Part shown: positions 22,951 to 35,700 of the stretch, piece after piece
Position numbering within the stretch: the stretch's first letter is position 1
Layout of the letters: each line of letters begins with the position of its first letter
NCBI GenBank assembly: GCA_027186245.1
Contig: CP114483.1
Coordinates: forward strand, 18,868,220-18,932,219
DNA: 64,000 bases
Origin: Coriaria nepalensis
Taxonomy: Eukaryota; Streptophyta; Magnoliopsida; Cucurbitales; Coriariaceae
Reading direction: 5' to 3'
Notes under the pieces: model-generated
What the model was told of the DNA's origin: nothing
The model's input: the letters and a program-made list of their open reading frames with translations, nothing else
Databases searched by the model: none
Position numbers and translations under genes: made by a program

Positions 22951-25900
22951 GACTTTCATGCATAACTTGCAATTGATCTATTGAAGGCAACTATGCATTT
23001 TTTTAGCCTTAAGGTCATATTTTTGCGTCTCTTTTAGTCAGAAAATCATTCTTAATCACTTCGAACGAAATTCGGCATTTGAACATGAATTTCGTGCATA
23101 ACTTGCAGTTGATCTATTGAAGTCAACAATGCATTTGTTTAGCCTTAAAGTCATGTCAATGAGTCTCTTCTAGTCGTTAAATCATTCTAAATTAAGTCGA
23201 ACGAATTCTATTTTTTCCCTTCGAACATCATTTTATTTCATAACATGCAATTAATCTATTGAAGACAACAATGCATTATTTTACCCTTAAAAAGCATGTC
23301 ACTCAGTCTTTTTAATCATTAAATTGTTTGAAAGCACTTCGAACCATATCTCTTTTTGCATTTAAAACGCGACTTTCATGCATAACTTGCAATTGATCTA
23401 TTGAAGGCAACTATGCATTTTTTTAGCCTTAAAGTCATATTTTTGCGTCTCTTTTAGTCAGAAAATCATTCTAAATCACTCCGAACGAAATTCGGCATTT
23501 GAACATGAATTTCGTGCATAACTTGCAGTTGATCTATTGAAGTCAACAATGCATTTTTTTAGCCTTAAAGTCATGTCAATGAGACTCTTCTAGTCGTTAA
23601 ATCATTCTAAATTAAGTCGAACGAATTTTATTTTTTCCCTTCAAACATGATTTTATTTCATAACATGCAATTACTCTATTGAAGACAACAATGCATTATT
23701 TTACCTTTAAAAAGCATGTCACTCAGTCTTTTTAATCATTAAATTGTTTGAAAGCACTTCGAACCATATCTCTTTTTGCATTTAAAACGCGACTTTCATG
23801 CATAACTTGCAATTGATCTATTGAAGGCAACTATGCATTTTTTTAGCCTTAAAGTTATATTTTTGCGTCTCTTTTAGTCAGAAAATCATTCTAAATCACT
23901 CCGAATGAAATTCGGCATTTGACCATGAATTTCGTGCATAACTTGCAGTTGATCTATTGAAGTCAACAATGCATTTGTTTAGCCTTAAAGTCATGTCAAT
24001 GAGTCTCTTCTAGTCGTTAAATCATTCTAAATTAAGTCGAACGAATTCTATTTTTTCCCTTCAAACATTATTTTCTTACATAACTTGCAATTAATCTATT
24101 GAAGACAACAATGCATTATTTTACCATTAAAAAGCATGTCACTCAGTCTTTTCAATCATTAAACTGTTTGAAGGCACTTCGGACCGTATGTCTTCTTGCA
24201 TTGAAAACGCGACTTTCATGCATAACTTGCAATCGATCTAATGAAGGCAACTATGCATTTTTTTAGCCTTAAAGTCATATTTTTGCGTCTCTTTTAGTCA
24301 GAAAATCATTCTTAATCACTTCGAACGAAATTCGGCATTTGAACATGAATTTCGTGCATAACTTGCAGTTGATCTATTGAAGTCAACAATGCATTTGTTT
24401 AGCCTTAAAGTCATGTCAATGAGTCTCTTCTAGTCGTTAAATCATTCTAAATTAAGTCGAACGAATTCTATTTTTTCCCTTCGAACATGATTTTATTTCA
24501 TAACATGCAATTAATCTATTGAAGACAACAATGCATTATTTTACCCTTAAAAAGCATGTCACTCAGTCTTTTTAATCATTAAATTGTTTGAAAGCACTTC
24601 GAACCATATCTCTTTTTGCATTTAAAACGCGACTTTCATGCATAACTTGCAATTGATCTATTGAAGGCAACTATGCATTTTTTTAGCCTTAAAGTTATAT
24701 TTTTGCGTCTCTTTTAGTCAGAAAATCATTCTAAATCACTCCGAATGAAATTCGGCATTTGACCATGAATTTCGTGCATAACTTGCAGTTGATCTATTGA
24801 AGTCAACAATGCATTTGTTTAGCCTTAAAGTCATGTCAATGAGTCTCTTCTAGTCGTTAAATCATTCTAAATTAAGTCGAACGAATTCTATTTTTTCCCT
24901 TCAAACATTATTTTCTTACATAACTTGCAATTAATCTATTGAAGACAACAATGCATTATTTTACCATTAAAAAGCATGTCACTCAGTCTTTTCAATCATT
25001 AAACTGTTTGAAGGCACTTCGGACCGTATGTCTTCTTGCATTGAAAACGCGACTTTCATGCATAACTTGCAATCGATCTAATGAAGGCAACTATGCATTT
25101 TTTTAGCCTTAAAGTCATATTTTTGCGTCTCTTTTAGTCAGAAAATCATTCTTAATCACTTCGAACGAAATTCGGCATTTGAACATGAATTTCGTGCATA
25201 ACTTGCAGTTGATCTATTGAAGTCAACAATGCATTTGTTTAGCCTTAAAGTCATGTCAATGAGTCTCTTCTAGTCGTTAAATCATTCTAAATTAAGTCGA
25301 ACGAATTCTATTTTTTCCCTTCGAACATGATTTTATTTCATAACATGCAATTAATCTATTGAAGACAACAATGCATTATTTTACCCTTAAAAAGCATGTC
25401 ACTCAGTCTTTTTAATCATTAAATTGTTTGAAAGCACTTCGAACCATATCTCTTTTTGCATTTAAAACGCGACTTTCATGCATAACTTGCAATTGATCTA
25501 TTGAAGGCAACTATGCATTTTTTTAGCCTTAAGGTCATATTTTGGCGTCTCTTTTAGCCAGAAAATCATTCTAAATCACTCCGAACGAAATTCGGCATTT
25601 GAACATGAATTTCGTGCATAACTTGCAGTTGATCTATTGAAGTCAACAATGCATTTGTTTAGCCTTAAAGTCATGTCAATGAGTCTCTTCTAGTCGTTAA
25701 ATCATTCTAAATTAAGTCGAACGAATTCTATTTTTTCCCTTCAAACATGATTTTATTACATAACTTGCAATTAATCTATTGAAGACAACAATGCATTATT
25801 TTACCATTAAAAAGCATGTCACTCAGTCTTTTCAATCATTAAACTGTTTGAAGGCACTTCGGACCGTATGTCTTTTTGCATTTAAAACGCGACTTTCATG

Positions 25901-28050
25901 CATAACTTGCAATTGATCTATTGAAGGCAACTATGCATTTTTTTAGCCTTAAAGTCATATTTTTGCGTCTCTTTTAGTCAGAAAATCATTCTTAATCACT
26001 TCGAACGAAATTCGGCATTTGAACATGAATTTCGTGCATAACTTGCAGTTGATCTATTGAAGTCAACAATGCATTTGTTTAGCCTTAAAGTCATGTCAAT
26101 GAGACTCTTCTAGTCGTTAAATCATTCTAAATTAAGTCGAACGAATTCTGTTTTTTCCCTTCGAACATGATTTTATTTCATAACATGCAATTAATCTATT
26201 GAAGACAACAATGCATTATTTTACCTTTAAAAAGCATGTCACTCAGTCTTTTTAATCGTTAAATTGTTTGAAAGCACTTCGAACCATATCTCTTTTTGCA
26301 TTTAAAACGCGACTTTCATGCATAACTTGCAATTGATCTATTGAAGGCAACTATGCATTTTTTTAGCCTTAAGGTCATATTTTTGCGTCTCTTTTAGTCA
26401 GAAAATCATTCTTAATCACTTCGAACGAAATTCGGCATTTGAACATGAATTTCGTGCATAACTTGCAGTTGATCTATTGAAGTCAACAATGCATTTGTTT
26501 AGCCTTAAAGTCATGTCAATGAGTCTCTTCTAGTCGTTAAATCATTCTAAATTAAGTCGAACGAATTCTATTTTTTCCCTTCGAACATCATTTTATTTCA
26601 TAACATGCAATTAATCTATTGAAGACAACAATGCATTATTTTACCCTTAAAAAGCATGTCACTCAGTCTTTTTAATCATTAAATTGTTTGAAAGCACTTC
26701 GAACCATATCTCTTTTTGCATTTAAAACGCGACTTTCATGCATAACTTGCAATTGATCTATTGAAGGCAACTATGCATTTTTTTAGCCTTAAAGTCATAT
26801 TTTTGCGTCTCTTTTAGTCAGAAAATCATTCTAAATCACTCCGAACGAAATTCGGCATTTGAACATGAATTTCGTGCATAACTTGCAGTTGATCTATTGG
26901 AGTCAACAATGCATTTGTTTAGCCTTAAAGTCATGTCAATGAGACTCTTCTAGTCGTTAAATCATTCTAAATTAAGTCGAACGAATTCTATTTTTTCCCT
27001 TCAAACATGATTTTATTTCATAACATGCAATTACTCTATTGAAGACAACAATGCATTATTTTACCTTTAAAAAGCATGTCACTCAGTCTTTTTAATCATT
27101 AAATTGTTTGAAAGCACTTCGAACCATATCTCTTTTTGCATTTAAAACGCGACTTTCATGCATAACTTGCAATTGATCTATTGAAGGCAACTATGCATTT
27201 TTTTAGCCTTAAAGTTATATTTTTGCGTCTCTTTTAGTCAGAAAATCATTCTAAATCACTCCGAATGAAATTCGGCATTTGACCATGAATTTCGTGCATA
27301 ACTTGCAGTTGATCTATTGAAGTCAACAATGCATTTGTTTAGCCTTAAAGTCATGTCAATGAGTCTCTTCTAGTCGTTAAATCATTCTAAATTAAGTCGA
27401 ACGAATTCTATTTTTTCCCTTCAAACATTATTTTCTTACATAACTTGCAATTAATCTATTGAAGACAACAATGCATTATTTTACCATTAAAAAGCATGTC
27501 ACTCAGTCTTTTCAATCATTAAACTGTTTGAAGGCACTTCGGACCGTATGTCTTCTTGCATTGAAAACGCGACTTTCATGCATAACTTGCAATCGATCTA
27601 ATGAAGGCAACTATGCATTTTTTTAGCCTTAAAGTCATATTTTTGCGTCTCTTTTAGTCAGAAAATCATTCTTAATCACTTCGAACGAAATTCGGCATTT
27701 GAACATGAATTTCGTGCATAACTTGCAGTTGATCTATTGAAGTCAACAATGCATTTGTTTAGCCTTAAAGTCATGTCAATGAGTCTCTTCTAGTCGTTAA
27801 ATCATTCTAAATTAAGTCGAACGAATTCTATTTTTTCCCTTCGAACATGATTTTATTTCATAACATGCAATTAATCTATTGAAGACAACAATGCATTATT
27901 TTACCCTTAAAAAGCATGTCACTCAGTCTTTTTAATCATTAAATTGTTTGAAAGCACTTCGAACCATATCTCTTTTTGCATTTAAAACGCGACTTTCATG
28001 CATAACTTGCAATTGATCTATTGAAGGCAACTATGCATTTTTTTAGCCTT
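22200..28050 (+). repeat. 3360-bp (eight-unit) duplication
   Basis: 22200-24690 repeats at 25560-28050. Shared variants are ATTCTGTTTTTTCCCT (22787, 26147), TTTAATCGTTAAATTG (22891, 26251), CGAACATCATTTT (23222, 26582) and TTACTCTATTG (23671, 27031). Differences include CATTTTTTTAGCC and GAATTTTATT near 23553-23630, and CTATTGGAGTC near 26894. Confidence 0.86.
23710..25530 (+). repeat. 840-bp (two-unit) tandem duplication
   Basis: 23710-24690 repeats at 24550-25530. The repeated unit pair contains AAAGTTATAT, GAATGAAATTC, GACCATGAATTTC, ATTATTTTCTTAC and the B3 with CTTCTTGCATTG and AATCGATCTAATG. The match stops at about 25530, where AAGGTCATATTTTGGCG begins. I saw no differences between the two copies. 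Confidence 0.85.
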
Positions 28051-30348
28051 AAAGTCATATTTTTGCGTCTCTTTTAGCCAGAAAATCATTCTAAATCACT
28101 CCGAACGAAATTCGGCATTTGAACATGAATTTCGTGCATAACTTGCAGTTGATCTATTGAAGTCAACAATGCATTTGTTTAGCCTTAAAGTCATGTCAAT
28201 GAGACTCTTCTAGTCGTTAAATCATTCTAAATTAAGTCGAACGAATTCTGTTTTTTCCCTTCGAACATGATTTTATTTCATAACATGCAATTAATCTATT
28301 GAAGACAACAATGCATTATTTTACCTTTAAAAAGCATGTCACTCAGTCTTTTTAATCGTTAAATTGTTTGAAAGCACTTCGAACCATATCTCTTTTTGCA
28401 TTTAAAACGCGACTTTCATGCATAACTTGCAATTGATCTATTGAAGGCAACTATGCATTTTTTTAGCCTTAAGGTCATATTTTTGCGTCTCTTTTAGTCA
28501 GAAAATCATTCTAAATCACTTCGAACGAAATTCGGCATTTGAACATGAATTTCGTGCATAACTTGCAGTTGATCTATTGAAGTCAACAATGCATTTGTTT
28601 AGCCTTAAAGTCATGTCAATGAGACTCTTCTAGTCGTTAAATCATTCTAAATTAAGTCGAACGAATTCTGTTTTTTCCCTTCGAACATGATTTTATTTCA
28701 TAACATGCAATTAATCTATTGAAGACAACAATGCATTATTTTACCTTTAAAAAGCATGTCACTCAGTCTTTTTAATCGTTAAATTGTTTGAAAGCACTTC
28801 GAACCATATCTCTTTTTGCATTTAAAACGCGACTTTCATGCATAACTTGCAATTGATCTATTGAAGGCAACTATGCATTTTTTTAGCCTTAAGGTCATAT
28901 TTTTGCGTCTCTTTTAGTCAGAAAATCATTCTTAATCACTTCGAACGAAATTCGGCATTTGAACATGAATTTCGTGCATAACTTGCAGTTGATCTATTGA
29001 AGTCAACAATGCATTTGTTTAGCCTTAAAGTCATGTCAATGAGACTCTTCTAGTCGTTAAATCATTCTAAATTAAGTCGAACGAATTCTATTTTTTCCCT
29101 TCAAACATGATTTTATTTCATAACATGCAATTACTCTATTGAAGACAACAATGCATTATTTTACCTTTAAAAAGCATGTCACTCAGTCTTTTTAATCATT
29201 AAATTGTTTGAAAGCACTTCGAACCATATCTCTTTTTGCATTTAAAACGCGACTTTCATGCATAACTTGCAATTGATCTATTGAAGGCAACTATGCATTT
29301 TTTTAGCCTTAAAGTTATATTTTTGCGTCTCTTTTAGTCAGAAAATCATTCTAAATCACTCCGAATGAAATTCGGCATTTGACCATGAATTTCGTGCATA
29401 ACTTGCAGTTGATCTATTGAAGTCAACAATGCATTTGTTTAGCCTTAAAGTCATGTCAATGAGTCTCTTCTAGTCGTTAAATCATTCTAAATTAAGTCGA
29501 ACGAATTCTATTTTTTCCCTTCAAACATTATTTTCTTACATAACTTGCAATTAATCTATTGAAGACAACAATGCATTATTTTACCATTAAAAAGCATGTC
29601 ACTCAGTCTTTTCAATCATTAAACTGTTTGAAGGCACTTCGGACCGTATGTCTTCTTGCATTGAAAACGCGACTTTCATGCATAACTTGCAATCGATCTA
29701 ATGAAGGCAACTATGCATTTTTTTAGCCTTAAAGTCATATTTTTGCGTCTCTTTTAGTCAGAAAATCATTCTTAATCACTTCGAACGAAATTCGGCATTT
29801 GAACATGAATTTCGTGCATAACTTGCAGTTGATCTATTGAAGTCAACAATGCATTTGTTTAGCCTTAAAGTCATGTCAATGAGTCTCTTCTAGTCGTTAA
29901 ATCATTCTAAATTAAGTCGAACGAATTCTATTTTTTCCCTTCGAACATGATTTTATTTCATAACATGCAATTAATCTATTGAAGACAACAATGCATTATT
30001 TTACCCTTAAAAAGCATGTCACTCAGTCTTTTTAATCATTAAATTGTTTGAAAGCACTTCGAACCATATCTCTTTTTGCATTTAAAACGCGACTTTCATG
30101 CATAACTTGCAATTGATCTATTGAAGGCAACTATGCATTTTTTTAGCCTTAAAGTCATATTTTTGCGTCTCTTTTAGCCAGAAAATCATTCTAAATCACT
30201 CCGAACGAAATTCGGCATTTGAACATGAATTTCGTGCATAACTTGCAGTTGATCTATTGAAGTCAACAATGCATTTGTTTAGCCTTAAAGTCATGTCAAT
30301 GAGACTCTTCTAGTCGTTAAATCATTCTAAATTAAGTCGAACGAATTC
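26900..30348 (+). repeat. 2100-bp (five-unit) duplication
   Basis: 26900-28248 repeats at 29000-30348 with the same TTACTCTATTG, AAAGTTATAT, GAATGAAATTC, B3 and CTTTTAGCCAGAAAATC markers. The second copy ends where the A monomer switches to TTTTTTCTCTTC. Confidence 0.84.
28141..28980 (+). repeat. Single-unit (420-bp) tandem duplication
   Basis: Two adjacent units both carry ATTCTGTTTTTTCCCT (28247 and 28667), TTTAATCGTT (28351 and 28771) and AAGGTCATAT. They differ at CTAAATCACTTCG against CTTAATCACTTCG. This is the shortest duplication step visible in the window and matches a one-unit unequal exchange. Confidence 0.85.
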
Positions 30349-32762
30349 TATTTTTTCTCTTCAAACATGATTTTATTTCATAACATGCAATTAATCTATT
30401 GAAGACAACAATGCATTATTTTACCTTTAAAAAGCATGTCACTCAGTCTTTTTAATCATTAAATTGTTTGAAAGCACTTCGAACCCTACCTCTTTTTGCA
30501 TTTAAAACACGACTTTCATGCATAACTTGCAATTGATCTATTGAAGGCAACTATGCATTTTTTTAGCCTTAAAGTCATATTTTTGCGTCGCTTTTAGTCA
30601 GAAAATCAATCTTAATCACTTCGAACGAAATTCGGCATTTGAACATGAATTTCGTGCATAACTTGCAGTTGATCTATTGAAGTCAACAATGCATTTGTTT
30701 AGCCTTAAAGTCATGTCAATGAGACTCTTCTAGTCGTTAAATCATTCTAAATTAAGTCGAACGAATTCTATTTTTTCCCTTCAAACATGATTTTATTTCA
30801 TAACATGCAATTAATCTATTGAAGACAACAATGCATTATTTTACCTTTAAAAAGCATGTCACTCAGTCTTTTTAATCATTAAATTGTTTGAAAGCACTTC
30901 GAACCATATCTCTTTTTGCATTTAAAACGCGACTTTCATGCATAACTTGCAATTGATCTATTGAAGGCAACTATGCATTTTTTTAGCCTTAAAGTCATAT
31001 TTTTGCGTCTCTTTTAGTCACAAAATCATTCTAAATCACTTCGAACGAAATTCGGCATTTGGACATGACTTTCGTGCATAACTTGCAGTCGATCTATTGA
31101 AGGCAACAATGCATTTTTTTAGCCTCTAAGTCATGTAACTGAGTCTCTTCGAGTCATTAAATTATTCTAAATTAAGTCGAACGAATTCTATTTGCGCTCT
31201 TCAAAAATTATTTTCTTACATAACTTGCAATTAATCTATTGAAGACAACAATGCATTATTTTACCATTAAAAAGCATATCACTCAGTCTTTTTAATCATT
31301 AAATTGTTTGTAGGCACTTCGAACCAAATCTCTTTTTGCATTTAAAATGCGAGTTTCAGGCATAACTTGCAATTGATCTATTGAAGGCAACTATGCATTT
31401 TTTTAGCCTTAAAGTCATATTTTTGCGTCTCTTTTAGTCATAAAATCATTCTAAATCACTCCGAACGAAATTCGGCATTTGAACATGAATTTCGTGCATA
31501 ACTTGCAGTTGATCTATTGAAGTCAACAATGCATTTGTTTAGCCTTAAAGTCATGTCAATGAGTCTCTTCTAGTCGTTAAATCATTCTAAATTAAGTCGA
31601 ACGAATTCTATTTTTTCCCTTCAAACATTATTTTCTTACATAACTTGCAATTAATCTATTGAAGACAACAATGCATTATTTTACCATTAAAAAGCATGTC
31701 ACTCAGTCTTTTCAATCATTAAACTGTTTGAAGGCACTTCGGACCGTATGTCTTCTTGCATTGAAAACGCGACTTTCATGCATAACTTGCAATCGATCTA
31801 ATGAAGGCAACTATGCAATTTTTTAGCCTTAAAGTCATATTTTTGCGTCTCTTTTAGTCAGAAAATCATTCTTAATCACTTCGAACGAAATTCGGCATTT
31901 GAACATGAATTTCGTGCATAACTTGCAGTTGATCTATTGAAGTCAACAAGGCATTTGTTTAGCCTTAAAGTCATGTCAATGAGACTCTTCTAGTCGTTAA
32001 ATCATTGTAAATTAAGTCGAACGAATTCTATTTTTTCCCTTCGAACATGATTTTATTACATAACTTGCAATTAATCTATTGAAGACAACAATGCATTATT
32101 TTACCATTAAAAAGCATGTCACTCAGTCTTTTCAATTATTAAACTGTTTGAAGGCACTTCGGACCGTATGTCTTTGTGCATTTAAAACGCGACTTTCATG
32201 CATAACTTGCAATTGATCTATTGAAGGCAACTATGCATTTTTTTAGCCTTAAAGTCATATTTTTGCGTCTCTTTTAGTCATAAAATCATTCTAAATCACT
32301 CCGAACGAAATTCGGCATTTGAACATGAATTTCGTGCATAACTTGCAGTTGATCTATTGAAGTCAACAATGCATTTGTTTAGCCTTAAAGTCATGTCAAT
32401 GAGACTCTTCTAGTCGTTAAATCATTCTAAATTAAGTCGAACGAATTCTATTTTTTCCCTTCGAACATGATTTTATTTCATAACATGCAATTAATCTATT
32501 GAAGACAACAATGCATTATTTTACCTTTAAAAAGCATGTCACTCAGTCTTTTTAATCATTAAATTGTTTGAAAGCACTTCGAACCATATCTCTTTTTGCA
32601 TTTAAAACGCGACTTTCATGCATAACTTGCAATTGATCTATTGAAGGCAACTATGCATTTTTTTAGCCTTAAGGTCATATTTTTGCGTCTCTTTTAGTCA
32701 GAAAATCATTCTTAATCACTTCGAACGAAATTCGGCATTTGAACATGAATTTCATGCATAAC
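30243..32762 (+). repeat. Six-unit segment related to the 2520-bp higher-order repeat
   Basis: The unit order is TTTTTTCTCTTC/GAACCCTACC/GCGTCGC (30243), CACAAAATC with GGACATGACTT (30663), A2 (31083), two B3 units (31503, 31923) and AAGGTCAT with TTCATGCATA (32343). Four of the six slots match the later 2520-bp repeat. The two B3 units after A2 are specific to this segment, which may be an older or alternative arrangement. Confidence 0.75.
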
Positions 32763-35700
32763 TTGCAGTTGATCTATTGAAGTCAACAATGCATTTGTTT
32801 AGCCTTAAAGTCATGTCAATGAGACTCTTCTAGTCGTTAAATCATTCTAAATTAAGTCGAACGAATTCTATTTTTTCCCTTCGAACATGATTTTATTTCA
32901 TAACATGCAATTAATCTATTGAAGACAACAATGCATTATTTTACCTTTAAAAAGCATGTCACTCAGTCTTTTTAATCATTAAATTGTTTGAAAGCACTTC
33001 GAACCCTATCTCTTTTTGCATTTAAAACACGACTTTCATGCATAACTTGCAATTGATCTATTGAAGGCAACTATGCATTTTTTTAGCCTTAAAGTCATAT
33101 TTTTGCGTCGCTTTTAGTCAGAAAATCATTCTTAATCACTTCGAACGAAATTCGGCATTTGAACATGAATTTCGTGCATAACTTGCAGTTGATCTATTGA
33201 AGTCAACAATGCATTTGTTTAGCCTTAAAGTCATGTCAATGAGACTCTTCTAGTCGTTAAATCATTCTAAATTAAGTCGAACGAATTCTATTTTTTCCCT
33301 TCGAACATGATTTTATTACATAACTTGCAATTAATCTATTGAAGACAACAATGCATTATTTTACCATTAAAAAGCATGTCACTCAGTCTTTTCAATTATT
33401 AAACTGTTTGAAGGCACTTCGGACCGTATGTCTTTTTGCATTTAAAACGCGACTTTCATGCATAACTTGCAATTGATCTATTGAAGGCAACTATGCATTT
33501 TTTTAAAGTTAAAGTCATATTTTTGCGTCTCTTTTAGTCAGAAAATCATTCTTAATCACTTCGAACGAAATTCGGCATTTGAACATGAATTTCGTGCATA
33601 ACTTGCAGTTGATCTATTGAAGTCAACAATGCATTTGTTTAGCCTTAAAGTTATGTCAATGAGACTCTTCTAGTCGTTAAATCATTCTAAATTAAGTCGA
33701 ACGAATTCTATTTTTTCTCTTCAAACATGAGTTTATTTCATAACATGCAATTAATCTATTGAAGACAACAATGCATTATTTTACCTTTAAAAAGCATGTC
33801 ACTCAGTCTTTTTAATCATTAAATTGTTTGAAAGCACTTCGAACCCTATCTCTTTTTGCATTTAAAACACGACTTTCATGCATAACTTGCAATTGATCTA
33901 TTGAAGGCAACTATGCATTTTTTTAGCCTTAAAGTCATATTTTTGCGTCGCTTTTAGTCAGAAAATCATTCTTAATCACTTCGAACGAAATTCGGCATTT
34001 GAACATGAATTTCGTGCATAACTTGCAGTTGATCTATTGAAGTCAACAATGCATTTGTTTAGCCTTAAAGTCATGTCAATGAGACTCTTCTAGTCGTTAA
34101 ATCATTCTAAATTAAGTCGAACGAATTCTATTTTTTCCCTTCAAACATGATTTTATTTCATAACATGCAATTAATCTATTGAAGACAACAATGCATTATT
34201 TTACCTTTAAAAAGCATGTCACTCAGTCTTTTTAATCATTAAATTGTTTGAAAGCACTTCGAACCATATCTCTTTTTGCATTTAAAACGCGACTTTCATG
34301 CATAACTTGCAATTGATCTATTGAAGGCAACTATGCATTTTTTTAGCCTTAAAGTCATATTTTTGCGTCTCTTTTAGTCACAAAATCATTCTAAATCACT
34401 TCGAACGAAATTCGGCATTTGGAAATGACTTTCGTGCATAACTTGCAGTCGATCTATTGAAGGCAACAATGCATTTTTTTAGCCTCTAAGTCATGTAACT
34501 GAGTCTCTTCGAGTCATTAAATCATTCTAAATTAAGTCGAACGAATTCTATTTGCGCTCTTCAAACATTATTTTCTTACAGAACTTGCAATTAATCTATT
34601 GAAGACAACAATGCATTATTTTACCATTAAAAAGCATATCACTCAGTCTTTTTAATCATTAAATTGTTTGTAGGCACTTCGAACCAAATCTCTTTTTGCA
34701 TTTAAAATGCGAGTTTCAGGCATAACTTGCAATTGATCTATTGAAGGCAACTATGCATTTTTTTAGCCTTAAAGTCATATTTTTGCGTCTCTTTTAGTCA
34801 TAAAATCATTCTAAATCACTCCGAACGAAATTCGGCATTTGAACATGAATTTCGTGCATAACTTGCAGTTGATCTATTGAAGTCAACAATGCATTTGTTT
34901 AGCCTTAAAGTCATGTCAATGAGTCTCTTCTAGTCGTTAAATCATTCTAAATTAAGTCGAACGAATTCTATTTTTTCCCTTCAAACATGATTTTATTTCA
35001 TAACATGCAATTAATCTATTGAAGACAACAATGCATTATTTTACCTTTAAAAAGCATGTCACTCAGTCTTTTTAATCATTAAATTGTTTGAAAGCACTTC
35101 GAACCATATCTCTTTTTGCATTTAAAACGCGACTTTCATGCATAACTTGCAATTGATCTATTGAAGGCAACTATGCATTTTTTTAGCCTTAAGGTCATAT
35201 TTTTGCGTCTCTTTTAGTCAGAAAATCATTCTTAATCACTTCGAACGAAATTCGGCATTTGAACATGAATTTCATGCATAACTTGCAGTTGATCTATTGA
35301 AGTCAACAATGCATTTGTTTAGCCTTAAAGTCATGTCAATGAGACTCTTCTAGTCGTTAAATCATTCTAAATTAAGTCGAACGAATTCTATTTTTTCCCT
35401 TCGAACATGATTTTATTTCATAACATGCAATTAATCTATTGAAGACAACAATGCATTATTTTACCTTTAAAAAGCATGTCACTCAGTCTTTTTAATCATT
35501 AAATTGTTTGAAAGCACTTCGAACCCTATCTCTTTTTGCATTTAAAACACGACTTTCATGCATAACTTGCAATTGATCTATTGAAGGCAACTATGCATTT
35601 TTTTAGCCTTAAAGTCATATTTTTGCGTCGCTTTTAGTCAGAAAATCATTCTTAATCACTTCGAACGAAATTCGGCATTTGAACATGAATTTCGTGCATA

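Larger units (their letters stand above)
20603..31082 (+). repeat. A2-free zone of the array (25 units)
   Basis: Every A monomer in this interval opens with the A1 form TTGCAGTTGATC, and the GGACATGACTT form of C is absent except at the far right edge, just before A2 at 31083. B1 and B3 monomers alternate. One A1 copy (23523) carries GCATTTTTTTAGCC. The zone matches the span of the 3360-, 840-, 2100- and 420-bp duplications, suggesting local amplification of an A2-lacking segment. Confidence 0.85.
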
